A stretch of DNA of 64,000 nt from assembly GCF_001431525.1 (NCBI RefSeq), contig NZ_LDJH01000011.1:62001-126000 (forward strand), read 5' to 3'. The notes below the pieces were generated by a model. It did not search any database and had not been told where the DNA came from. It saw only the letters and a list, made by a program, of their open reading frames with translations. Made by a program: the position numbers and the translations under genes. Positions 36,225-43,617 of this stretch are shown here, one piece after another. This DNA comes from Stenotrophomonas koreensis. Its GTDB lineage: Bacteria; Pseudomonadota; Gammaproteobacteria; Xanthomonadales; Xanthomonadaceae. Position 1 is the first letter of the stretch, and each line of letters opens with the position of its first letter.

Positions 36225-36600
36225 CCATCGCGCGCAAGCGCGCTCCCACAACAGCTGCGACCCTGGGTGGTGCAACCCCACCTGGCAGCGATGCCGTTGC
36301 TTTTGTGGGGAGCCTGCTCGCGGTGGTGGGATATCTTGATGGCCCGGGTCGCGGCGGGCGCCGCACCTACAACGGCGATCAACCACGCAGATTGACCAGG
36401 ACAGTTGACTCCCACACGAGCTACCTGTTCGGCTCGGTCAATGCTTTCATGCCGCTTTTGTAGGAGCGAGCTTGCTCGCGATGCTTGCCACTGCCCGTGG
36501 TGCGCAAGCGCACTCCCACACAAGCCACATGCCCCACGCGACCGATGCTTCCATGCCGGCTTTTGTGGGGGCGAGCCTGCTCACGATGCTTTGTGCAGTT
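36225..36600. repeat. REP cluster right of the RAYT gene
   Basis: It contains CGCGCAAGCGCGCTCCCAC (about 36230), a GCGGCGGGCGCCGCACCTAC element (36351 on), GTAGGAGCGAGCTTGCTCGC (about 36460), GCGCAAGCGCACTCCCAC (about 36502), and GTGGGGGCGAGCCTGCTCAC (about 36565). The stretch from 36446 to 36595 repeats the unit of the left array, including ACACAAGCCACATGCCCCAC. No gene is visible between 36131 and 36638. Confidence 0.88.
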
Positions 36601-36637
36601 GTTGAAGCCTCCCGGTGGCGAGGCTTCCGGGCTGCAC

Positions 36638-37918
36638 TCAGCGTTCGACGATGGCGACCACGCCCATGCCACCGGCGGTGCAGATCGACACCAGCGCACG
36701 GCCACCGCCGCGCTGGGCCAGCTGCTTGGCGGCGGCGGCAATCACCCGGCCACCGGTGGCGGCAAACGGGTGGCCGGCGGCCAGCGAGGAGCCCATCGGG
36801 TTGATTTTGGCCGGATCAATCGCGCCCAGCGGTGCGTCAAGGCCCAGCCGCTCGCGGCAGTAATCGGCACTTTCCCAGGCACGCAGCGTGCACAGCACCT
36901 GGGCAGCAAACGCCTCGTGGATTTCGTAGATGTCAAAATCCTGCAGGGTCAGGTTGTTGCGCTTGAGGATCTCGGCCACGGCGATGGTCGGCGCCATCAG
37001 CAGGCCTTCACCGTGGACGAAATCCACCGCCGAAACGTGTGCATCGCGCAGGTACGCCTGCACCTCCAGGCCGTTGTCCACCGCCCACTGCTCGCTGCCC
37101 AGCAGCACCGCCGAGGCACCGTCGGTGAGCGGGGTGGAGTTGGCGGCGGTCAGCGTGCCACGGCCGGACACCTTGTCGAAGGCCGGCTTCAGGGTTGCCA
37201 GCTTTTCCAGGTTGGTATCCGGACGCAGGATGTTGTCGCGCTCGACACCGCGGAACGGCACCACCATGTCGCTGAAGAAACCGGATTCATACGCGGCGGC
37301 CAGCTTCTTGTGCGAGGAAACCGCCCAGGCATCCTGGTCTTCGCGGCTGATGTTCCACTGCTTGGCCATGTCCTCGCAGTGCGCGCCCATGCTCTTGCCG
37401 GTGCGCGGTTCGGCCACGCCGGGAAATTCCGGCTTGAGCTCGGAAAACCGGAAGCCGCTGACCAAGGCCTTGATCTTGTCGCCGGTGGTCTTGGCACGGT
37501 TGGCGGCCAACAGCCGGCTGCGCAGGGCCTTGCCGTAGACGATCGGCACATCGGAGGTGGTATCCGAGCCACCACCGATGCCGGATTCGATCTGGCCGAC
37601 GGCGATCTTGTTGGCCACGGTGATGATGCTGTCCAGCGAGGTGCCGCAGGCGCGCTGCAGGGTGATGCCCGGGGTCAATGGCGACAGCCCCGAGGACAGT
37701 GCCGCCTCGCGGCCGAGGTTCCAGTCCGACGGATGCTTGATCACCGCGCCCATCGCCACTTCGCCCAGCTGCTTGCCATGCAGGCCGAAACGCTCCACCA
37801 GCGCGCCCAGGGTACGCACACTCATGCCGAGGTTGCCGACATCCGCGTAAGCGGTGTTCTGGCGGCAGAACGGAATGCGGACACCGCCCAGGATGGCGAC
37901 ACGGCGAACAGTAGACAT
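36638..37918 (-). CDS. FadI-like acetyl-CoA C-acyltransferase (thiolase)
   Basis: A 426-residue thiolase. The first active-site Cys lies in LQRACGTSLDS (about residue 96), the His region in NPMGSSLAAGHPFAATGGR, and the second Cys in SICTAGGMGV near the C-terminus. The length and the loop around residues 125-160 fit the FadI/long thiolase group of beta-oxidation rather than biosynthetic PhaA. No fadJ partner is adjacent. The upstream frame is open into the divergent gene, but the ATG at 37918 starts the homologous part (MSTVRRVAILGGVRIPF). Confidence 0.92.
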   Translation of the reverse strand: MSTVRRVAILGGVRIPFCRQNTAYADVGNLGMSVRTLGALVERFGLHGKQLGEVAMGAVIKHPSDWNLGREAALSSGLSPLTPGITLQRACGTSLDSIITVANKIAVGQIESGIGGGSDTTSDVPIVYGKALRSRLLAANRAKTTGDKIKALVSGFRFSELKPEFPGVAEPRTGKSMGAHCEDMAKQWNISREDQDAWAVSSHKKLAAAYESGFFSDMVVPFRGVERDNILRPDTNLEKLATLKPAFDKVSGRGTLTAANSTPLTDGASAVLLGSEQWAVDNGLEVQAYLRDAHVSAVDFVHGEGLLMAPTIAVAEILKRNNLTLQDFDIYEIHEAFAAQVLCTLRAWESADYCRERLGLDAPLGAIDPAKINPMGSSLAAGHPFAATGGRVIAAAAKQLAQRGGGRALVSICTAGGMGVVAIVER

Positions 37919-37950
37919 GGACACACCTTGCAGGATGAAGGGCAACGACC

Positions 37951-37969
37951 CCTGCACAGCGCGTGCAGG
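37951..37969. promoter_or_regulatory. inverted repeat, candidate operator between thiolase and divergent gene
   Basis: CCTGCAC-AGCGC-GTGCAGG is a perfect 7-5-7 inverted repeat in the 102-base divergent intergenic region. A CATAAT hexamer (37970-37975) touches its right end, so a bound protein could block a promoter. It resembles a regulator site in position; the regulator is unknown. Confidence 0.3.
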
Positions 37970-38020
37970 CATAATGGCCAAAGTGTAGCTGTACGCCCCC
38001 GTAGGGGCCAGACTGGAGCC

Positions 38021-38908
38021 ATGAGCAATCACTTCCCGAAAGACCACGCCCTGGGCCTGCTCGCGTTGGAGCTGGCCGGTGGCGACACCCCGCAGCATGC
38101 CGCGCTGGACACCACCGCCGCCGGCAACCTCGCCGCCCTGGTCGGCCGTGATCTGGCCAAGCTGGTACCGCAGGCGCCGGAACTGGATTTCGTCTTCGCC
38201 GCTGCGCATTTCGACCCGGCCGAGGTACTGCGCCCGGGTTGGGCCGTGCACCGCCGTTTTGCCGACCTGCAGCAGCGCGCACCGGGCAAGGATGAGGGCC
38301 CGCGGGTGCTGGCCTTTGGCACCGACGCCAACGGCGAGGTGCCGATGCCGCTGCAGGCCAACCCGGAACTGACCGGTGGCGGCCTGCGGGTGGTGCCGTT
38401 CCTGCTTTCCGGCAGTGATGCGGCCGTGGTCCAGAGCGTGCGCGAGGCGCTGGAAGAGGTGCTGCTGGCCAATGGCATGGCGCAGCCGGACACCGCGCTG
38501 CTGGCCCAGAATGCCTTCGGTGCCCGGATCGAGCATGCGCGCTATTTCACCGTGCACGACCTGGCCGCGATGATGGCCATGCAGTACGACAACCAGGGCC
38601 TGGGCGCGCTGTGGCCGCTGATCGAAACCGCGCTGCTGGCGCCGGAGCAGGAACAATGGCTGGATGCGGCCCCCGAGCCGCTGCTGCGCTACGCCGGCGG
38701 GGAAGTGCGCATGGCCCTGTTCGACCCGCAAAGCTGGTGCGAGCACTACCAGCATGAGCGCGCCGATTTCGAGCGTCTGAGCCGGGTGTACGAACAGTTC
38801 CTGATCCGCCAGCGGCAGATGGCCGCGGTGCTGGAAGCCCACGGCCTGGATGTGCTCTACGTACACGTCCGCAGCGGCCAGGACGCCCGCCAGCTGATCG
38901 GCCACTGA
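38021..38908 (+). CDS. conserved protein of unknown function
   Basis: A soluble 295-residue protein I do not recognise. It has no signal peptide or membrane helix. The composition is typical of the host genome, and the frame is bounded by a divergent promoter region and a terminator, so it is a real single gene. Visible pieces are DFVFAAAHFDPAEVLRPGW, RYFTVHDLAAMMAMQYDNQG, and a C-terminal LDVLYVHVRSGQDARQLIG. The upstream frame is open through the thiolase on the other strand, but GGAG and the ATG at 38021 mark the start. Confidence 0.75.
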   Translation: MSNHFPKDHALGLLALELAGGDTPQHAALDTTAAGNLAALVGRDLAKLVPQAPELDFVFAAAHFDPAEVLRPGWAVHRRFADLQQRAPGKDEGPRVLAFGTDANGEVPMPLQANPELTGGGLRVVPFLLSGSDAAVVQSVREALEEVLLANGMAQPDTALLAQNAFGARIEHARYFTVHDLAAMMAMQYDNQGLGALWPLIETALLAPEQEQWLDAAPEPLLRYAGGEVRMALFDPQSWCEHYQHERADFERLSRVYEQFLIRQRQMAAVLEAHGLDVLYVHVRSGQDARQLIGH

Positions 38909-38930
38909 GCCCGGCACGTGCTGCCCCCGA

Positions 38931-38955
38931 ACCGGCCCCCAGGGCCGGTTTTTTC
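38931..38955 (+). terminator. rho-independent terminator
   Basis: ACCGGCCC pairs with GGGCCGGT around a short loop and is followed by TTTTTC. It lies 22 bases after the stop of the 38021 gene. Confidence 0.85.
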
Positions 38956-39082
38956 ATGCCCGGGCCAATGGCGGCGGGGCTTTGCACCACCCGGCACAGC
39001 GTCTGCGCCAGCCGGGCAAACCCGGTGCAATGCCACTGGGTATACCGGTCAGGTGCAATCGGCACGCGACCACAACATCCTC

Positions 39083-39592
39083 ATGCACGAACATTTCGAT
39101 GGCGCCAAAGCGCTGAGCCAGGCCGGCCTGGCCTGGCTGCAGAAAGCCGAAGGGCTGCGGCTTGCCCCCTATGATGACCAGACCGGCAAGCCCTGCCGGC
39201 AGTGGGTGGCCGGTGCGACCATCGGCTATGGGCATCTGATCAGCCGCGAGCAATGGCCGCAGTATTGCCACGGCATCAGCCAGGGCCAGGCCGGGCAGCT
39301 GCTGCAGCAGGACCTGCGTCCGTTCGAGAAGACCGTGCTTGCCGGTGTGCGCCGGGCACTGCGGCCGCATCAGTTCGATGCGCTGGTAGGGCTGTGCTTC
39401 AACATCGGCGGCAAGGCCTTTGCCAGCTCCTCGGTGCTCAAGCTGGTCAACGACCCGGCTGCACCCACGCCCTACCCCGACCTGGAGGCGGCATGGAAAG
39501 CCTGGTCGCGTTCACAGGGCAAGACCATGCCCGGGCTGCTGCGCCGGCGCAGCGAGGAGCTGGCGATCTACCTGCACGCGCGCTACCCGTGA
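39083..39592 (+). CDS. T4-type lysozyme (glycoside hydrolase family 24)
   Basis: A 169-residue endolysin-like muramidase. The catalytic pattern is present: Glu in QKAEGLRLAPYDDQ, Asp in that same loop, and Thr in ATIGYGH. It also has LRPHQFDALVGLCFNIGGKAF and the ending PGLLRRRSEELAIYL. No signal peptide is visible, so release would need a holin or lysis. There is no phage gene nearby. It converges on the small-gene operon 39650-42735, which may or may not be related. The start is ATG 39083. Confidence 0.9.
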   Translation: MHEHFDGAKALSQAGLAWLQKAEGLRLAPYDDQTGKPCRQWVAGATIGYGHLISREQWPQYCHGISQGQAGQLLQQDLRPFEKTVLAGVRRALRPHQFDALVGLCFNIGGKAFASSSVLKLVNDPAAPTPYPDLEAAWKAWSRSQGKTMPGLLRRRSEELAIYLHARYP

Positions 39593-39649
39593 ACCCACCG
39601 GGGCCCTGGCGCAGCCGGGCCCCGGATGACTGCCGCCGGCGGTGGCCGG

Positions 39650-40006
39650 TCAAGGCCGCAGCGTGGCCTGCAACACGTTGGCGTCAATCACCGTCAGCCG
39701 GTCGAGCTGATTGCACAAACCACTGAACTTCAGCGGCTGGACCTGGTACTGGCCATTTTCGACATAGCGCCCGATCACCGTGCACTGGGCCTGGTTCAGG
39801 CGCAGGGCCAGGTCGTTGACATCCAGCCAGAGCGAACGCCCGGCATGGGCGCGGACATGATCGATGGCGGCCTGGCCACGATGGACCACCACCTCCAGCT
39901 GCTGCTGCTCGACCAGCATCAACGCCGGGCTCGACTGCGCCCGTGCCGGCAGGCACACGGCCACTGACAACAGCGATGAGGCCACAATCCAATTGAGTGT
40001 TTTCAT
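39650..40006 (-). CDS. small exported protein of the DUF2589 operon
   Basis: A 118-residue protein with a clean signal peptide (WIVASSLLSVAVCLPARAQ, cleavage after ARAQ about residue 24). The mature part has LNQAQCTVIGRYVENGQYQV and a C-terminal FSGLCNQLDRLTVIDANVL, with two Cys that could form a disulfide. No family recognised. Its ATG overlaps the stop of the upstream membrane-protein gene (ATGA), and GGAGGG precedes it. It is the last gene of the six-gene set. Confidence 0.78.
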   Translation of the reverse strand: MKTLNWIVASSLLSVAVCLPARAQSSPALMLVEQQQLEVVVHRGQAAIDHVRAHAGRSLWLDVNDLALRLNQAQCTVIGRYVENGQYQVQPLKFSGLCNQLDRLTVIDANVLQATLRP

Positions 40007-40215
40007 AACCCTCCCAGGGTGATTGAAAAAGCCTGCCAGGCGGCAAGGGACAACACCATCAACAGCAGCAACCCGGCGGCAGCCAGCAGCGCACGGCGTT
40101 GCCGCTGCCGACGGCGGCGATGGGCCAGTTCGGCCGCCACCAGCGGCCACAGCAGGCGGGTGGTTTCCGGGTCCAGCGCGATCCTGCAGCGCGCTTGCTG
40201 CCACGGCCATGCCAT
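40003..40215 (-). CDS. small single-helix membrane protein of the DUF2589 operon
   Basis: A 70-residue protein. A basic cluster (RRRRQRQRR, about residues 33-41) is followed by one membrane helix (ALLAAAGLLLLMVLSLAAWQ) and a short tail, so the N-terminus should be cytoplasmic. It overlaps the exported-protein gene by 4 bases and ends close to the preceding gene. Function unknown. The gene is short, but overlap, charge pattern and the helix support it. Confidence 0.72.
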   Translation of the reverse strand: MAWPWQQARCRIALDPETTRLLWPLVAAELAHRRRRQRQRRALLAAAGLLLLMVLSLAAWQAFSITLGGL

Positions 40216-40216
40216 C

Positions 40217-40627
40217 TCAGTCCTCCTCCAGCGCGATGGAGACATCCCGCAGCAGGCAGTGGTCAAACCACATCCGCAGCCGGCAGCAGATATCGATATC
40301 GGCCTGGATCAGCAGCTGGTGCGTCGCCGCCCGCCGGTCCAGCTCCAGCCACAACCGCGGCTGGCCCTGGTGATCGGTTCCGGCATCCTGCACCCGGCAA
40401 CGCAGCTGCAACTGCAGGCGGCGCGGCTGTATCCCATGGCGGTTGATCAAGCCACGCAGCGCCTGCTGCCGGGTCTGCCACTGGCCATCGCGCAGGGTGG
40501 TGACCGACACGCTGGCACCGATCCCCAGTTGGCGGCACAGCTGCTGGCTGTGCAGCTGCCGGCAGCTGCGGTGGGCACCAACCAGCGCATCCACCACCCC
40601 CTGCGCGAGCTGATCCAGATCGTGCAT
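40217..40627 (-). CDS. unknown protein of the DUF2589 operon, possibly a diverged paralog
   Basis: A 136-residue soluble protein. The N-terminal helix (LDQLAQGVVDALVGAHRS) resembles the first helix of the 41587 protein (LSQLVQSLATAVVQAQQQ), and a beta-rich part follows (RRLQLQLRCRVQDAGTD, LWLELDRRAATHQLL). I infer a common layout with the two DUF2589-type neighbours, without proof. It starts on the last base of the upstream gene's stop and lies one base before the membrane-protein gene. Confidence 0.7.
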   Translation of the reverse strand: MHDLDQLAQGVVDALVGAHRSCRQLHSQQLCRQLGIGASVSVTTLRDGQWQTRQQALRGLINRHGIQPRRLQLQLRCRVQDAGTDHQGQPRLWLELDRRAATHQLLIQADIDICCRLRMWFDHCLLRDVSIALEED

Positions 40628-40890
40628 CACGGCTGCTCCTGCAGCCACACCGGACGCCGCGCAAAACCAACGTGGTAGCACAGCCACTGCATCACCACCT
40701 GGTGCTCACCGAGCTGGAGCAGGGTAAAACTGCGCTCGATACCGACAATCGAGCCGCGTGGCGATTCGTTGAGGCAGCGGTTGAGCAGTGCCTGGCTCTG
40801 CGCCAGCTCCTGCTCGGTCTGCATCCGTGACGGATTGCTGCTGCCAATCACGATCCGCTTGATGTAACGCACGTCACTCAGGTCAACCAT
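40627..40890 (-). CDS. small unknown protein of the DUF2589 operon
   Basis: An 87-residue soluble protein (VDLSDVRYIKRIVIGSSNPS, IVGIERSFTLLQLGEHQVVM, ending LCYHVGFARRPVWLQEQP). The C-terminal half looks like paired beta strands. No family recognised. It lies between the DUF2589 gene at 40963 (72-base gap) and the next gene, whose ATG shares one base with its stop, so it belongs to the same transcription unit. Confidence 0.7.
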   Translation of the reverse strand: MVDLSDVRYIKRIVIGSSNPSRMQTEQELAQSQALLNRCLNESPRGSIVGIERSFTLLQLGEHQVVMQWLCYHVGFARRPVWLQEQP

Positions 40891-40962
40891 GCTCTGTCCT
40901 CCTGCACCCGCGCGCCGTTGCGATCACCCCTGGCCGCTGGGTGATCGCACGCCGGGCCGTGC

Positions 40963-41529
40963 TTACGGCGTTACCGGTAGCGGGGTCGAGATCGAGGCCT
41001 GCAGGATATCCAGCACCCGCGCCAGGCCTTCGGGAAGGCCACGGTCCTCGGCATGCAGCTGCACATGGTATTTGGCCGAGTTGTCGCTGCTGCGGGTGTT
41101 TTCGCGGGCCGTGCTGACCGAGCCCTGGATGCTCACCTTCGCGCCCCAGCCGCTCCACGACGCGTTCGCAGTGGCCGAGGCCTGGGTGTTGCTCTTCTCG
41201 GCAAACGAGGACTTCACCTCCATGTCAAAGGTGATGTCCAACGAGGTGATCCCCAGGCTGGGAACCTTCACCACGGCCAGCATCGGCACCTCCAGCGACA
41301 CTTCTTCGCTGCCACTCTGGATGCCGTTGGCATCGTAGGTCGGACGCTTGTACTTGAATTCGCTCATGCGTGCCTTGCCATCCTCCAGCTGCCCCACCTG
41401 CTTGATGAAGTCAGCGGTGGCCTGGGCCAGCTGTACCTGTGAATCACAGGCCGCCTTGAGCGGGGCACCGATCAGTGTTTCCATCGGCAGGCCCTTGAAC
41501 TGGTCAACAACACTTGCGGCATTAGCCAT
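40963..41529 (-). CDS. DUF2589-type protein
   Basis: A 188-residue protein of the DUF2589 type: VVDQFKGLPMETLIGAPLKA, then ACDSQVQLAQATADFI, LEVPMLAVVKVPSLGITSLD and ITFDMEVKSS. It continues with an Asn/Ala/Ser-rich strand region and YHVQLHAEDRGLPEGLARVL near the end. No signal peptide. The family has no established function. The gene is 57 bases after a related gene (41587-42078). Both keep the pattern hydrophobic helix, beta sheet, and a final helix before the C-terminus. Confidence 0.82.
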   Translation of the reverse strand: MANAASVVDQFKGLPMETLIGAPLKAACDSQVQLAQATADFIKQVGQLEDGKARMSEFKYKRPTYDANGIQSGSEEVSLEVPMLAVVKVPSLGITSLDITFDMEVKSSFAEKSNTQASATANASWSGWGAKVSIQGSVSTARENTRSSDNSAKYHVQLHAEDRGLPEGLARVLDILQASISTPLPVTP

Positions 41530-41586
41530 TGCAACTCTCCTTATTTACGGCGGCGACCACCTGCACACTGCAGGCAGCACCCGGGA

Positions 41587-42078
41587 TCACCTGTCGATGA
41601 AACCCTGGGTCTTGGCGAGGTGATCCAGAAGCCGGGAACGGCCATCGCCGGCCTCCACGGCTTCCAGCTCCAGACGGATCCGCACGCTGCCTTCGTTGCT
41701 GTTGTTGGCCAGCACCAGTGCCAGCTCCGGCACCGCGGCAGCGGCACCGCTGCCCTGCGCATCGCCAGGCTGTGCGGTGGCCTTGTTGCCCAGGTCAGCC
41801 AGTTCCGCACGCAGTTCCAGATGTGCATTCTTGATCCGCAACTGGCTGTTGGGCAGCAGCGGCAGCAACGGTGCGCTGTACCAGTCCTCGGCATCGGCAG
41901 CGGCATCGGGGCGTAGCGAACGGGTGCGGATGGTCAGGCTGTGCGGCCGGCCGTCGGGATCGAAATAACGATCCAGGCCCGCCACTTGATGGTCTTCGAC
42001 CTGCTGCTGCGCCTGCACCACCGCCGTTGCCAGCGACTGCACCAGCTGGCTCAAAGTGATTGCTGTTGCTGCGACCAT
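41587..42078 (-). CDS. DUF2589-like protein, first of the operon
   Basis: A 163-residue protein, shorter and more diverged than its neighbour. The N-terminal helix ITLSQLVQSLATAVVQAQQQ, the strand-rich part SAPLLPLLPNSQLRIKNAHL, and the ending VRIRLELEAVEAGDGRSRLL (compare YHVQLHAEDRGLPEGLARVL) support homology. It lies 45 bases downstream of the AraC-type regulator and is first of six genes to 39650. Function unknown; a role in a self-assembling or membrane-associated structure is only speculation. Confidence 0.75.
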   Translation of the reverse strand: MVAATAITLSQLVQSLATAVVQAQQQVEDHQVAGLDRYFDPDGRPHSLTIRTRSLRPDAAADAEDWYSAPLLPLLPNSQLRIKNAHLELRAELADLGNKATAQPGDAQGSGAAAAVPELALVLANNSNEGSVRIRLELEAVEAGDGRSRLLDHLAKTQGFIDR

Positions 42079-42123
42079 CTGCCCCCCTCAATGGCTCTAA
42101 CAGCCCGGATGCCGATCAGTCTG

Positions 42124-42735
42124 CTACAGGCGCAAATCCAGGCTTTTCCAGCCGGTTGCAGTTGCTTGGCCCACCGTTGCAGGTCGCATGCGGGTAGCCG
42201 GAAGGTATTCCGCTGACGGTGCAATGCCGTAGTACTGCCGGTAGGCGCGGCTGAAACTGGACAGGCTGGAATAACCGACCGAATAGGCCACTTCGGAAAC
42301 ATTGTCGCTGCCGGCCAGCAACAACTGCTTGCCCAGCTGCATGCGTATCTGGCGGATCAACTCCCCCGGCGAGCAACCGGCCTGGTCGACGATTTTCCGG
42401 TGCAGGCTGGAACGCGACATATGCAGTGCATCGGCCATCTGTTCGACGGACAGGTTTTCGCTGCTGGCATTTTCTTCAATCCAGGCAATCGCCCGTTGCA
42501 GTACCTCTTGGCGTTGCCGGCGCGGGCCATCGCCGGGTGATGCCGGCTGCTGCAGCGCACACTGCCGGCAGGCTTCACCCAGCAGCGCCAGGGCCCAGGC
42601 CAGCACGCACAGCGTGCTTGACCCCAGATTTCCCACCGCCGGCTCAGCACGGCTTTTCCGGGTGGCAAACCACAGCTCGCCCGGTGTGGGCGTTGCAGCG
42701 CATTCGCACTTCGTCATCGGGTCATGAACCTCCAT
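42124..42735 (-). CDS. AraC-family regulator with paired N-terminal cysteines
   Basis: A 203-residue transcription factor. The C-terminal two-HTH AraC domain is clear (about residues 90-180): LSVEQMADALHMSRSSLHRK and VSEVAYSVGYSSLSSFSRAY. The N-terminal part is too short for a cupin sensor. It carries KCEC (Cys 10 and 12) and, after a hydrophobic helix, CRQC (Cys 56 and 59), which could bind a metal or sense redox state. The start is ATG 42735 because AAGGAG lies five bases upstream. It probably regulates the following small-gene operon, being in the same direction 45 bases away. Confidence 0.87.
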   Translation of the reverse strand: MEVHDPMTKCECAATPTPGELWFATRKSRAEPAVGNLGSSTLCVLAWALALLGEACRQCALQQPASPGDGPRRQRQEVLQRAIAWIEENASSENLSVEQMADALHMSRSSLHRKIVDQAGCSPGELIRQIRMQLGKQLLLAGSDNVSEVAYSVGYSSLSSFSRAYRQYYGIAPSAEYLPATRMRPATVGQATATGWKSLDLRL

Positions 42736-42915
42736 TGCGTCTCCTTGTGACTGTTCCATTCCCTGACCTGCCGCCAACACGGGCGGGCAGGACAGCAATG
42801 GTTGTCGCCATCGCAATGCCCCGGTGTTTTCCACGCGTTGCAACAACTTGTCAGAACACACCAGAGGCGGCGAACTGCCAAACCGGTCCTGTCCTCTTAC
42901 GTTTGCCCCTCAACG

Positions 42916-42944
42916 CACGATGCCGGCACAGGGCCGGCATCGTG
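42916..42944 (-). terminator. strong hairpin after sodC, possible terminator
   Basis: CACGATGCCGGC pairs perfectly with GCCGGCATCGTG over a five-base loop. It lies 38 bases beyond the sodC stop and within the 246-base gap before the AraC gene. There is no T-run, so termination is uncertain. Confidence 0.4.
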
Positions 42945-42981
42945 GTTTGCTCACAGGTTGTAACGCGGTTGCCTGTCGGCG

Positions 42982-43599
42982 TTACTGCGCGCTGCCGATC
43001 ACCCCGCAGGCCAGGCGGGCACCGGCATTGCCGGTCGGCTGGCTGACATAGTCATCCGGGTCGGCATGGATGATCAGGCCACGACCGAGGATGTCGTGGC
43101 TGCTGCCATCGCCCAGGGTGGCCTCGCGCGCGAGCAGGCCATCGACCGTGGCAACGCCCTGGGCGTCGGCCCGCATGTTCGGCATGTCGCCGGTGTGGTG
43201 GACCGGGGCATCGTGCGCGCCATGGGCCACCGCGTCCGGATTGAAATGGCCGCCGGCACTGCTGCCATCGGGCGCAGCGCAATCACCGGTTTCATGGACA
43301 TGGAAGCCATGTTCGCTGTTGGGCTTCAGGCCGCTGATGGTGCCACGCACGCGCAGCTGCCCGCCCTCGCGGTAGAACTGCAGCCGGCCGCTGACCTGGT
43401 TGCCGGCCGTCGGCAGCAACTCGGCCGCCGCAACCGCCTGCCCCGGGCCATCGTTGGGTGCGGTATTGACCGGCGCTGCCGCCGGCGCGGGATTGTCAGC
43501 CGCTGGTGCCGGCTCGGCCGGGGCCGCCGGGGATTGTCCGGCCTGGTTGCAGCCAACCAGCAACACGCTCAACACGGCCGCACTCACTACGCTACGCAT
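42982..43599 (-). CDS. sodC: superoxide dismutase [Cu-Zn], lipoprotein
   Basis: Periplasmic CuZn superoxide dismutase of 205 residues. The signal ends in a lipobox (LLVGC, Cys about 17), followed by a long Ala/Pro linker that would let the enzyme reach out from a membrane. Metal ligands are visible in HGFHVHETGDC, HFNPDAVAH, the zinc-loop HHTGDM, and LIIHADPDDY. The Cys pair in GDC and LACG makes the conserved disulfide. A second sodC lies immediately upstream in tandem, 18 bases away. Confidence 0.95.
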   Translation of the reverse strand: MRSVVSAAVLSVLLVGCNQAGQSPAAPAEPAPAADNPAPAAAPVNTAPNDGPGQAVAAAELLPTAGNQVSGRLQFYREGGQLRVRGTISGLKPNSEHGFHVHETGDCAAPDGSSAGGHFNPDAVAHGAHDAPVHHTGDMPNMRADAQGVATVDGLLAREATLGDGSSHDILGRGLIIHADPDDYVSQPTGNAGARLACGVIGSAQ

Positions 43600-43617
43600 G
43601 GGTATTCCTCCAGAAAG

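Noticed and set aside
36485-38020. A plus-strand frame joining the REP region to the 38021 gene
   Set aside because: It runs antisense through the thiolase gene. The ribosome site and the divergent promoter region place the true start at 38021.
39083-39592. Prophage remnant suggested by the lysozyme gene
   Set aside because: No holin, tail, integrase or attachment-like repeats are visible nearby, so a prophage call is not supported.
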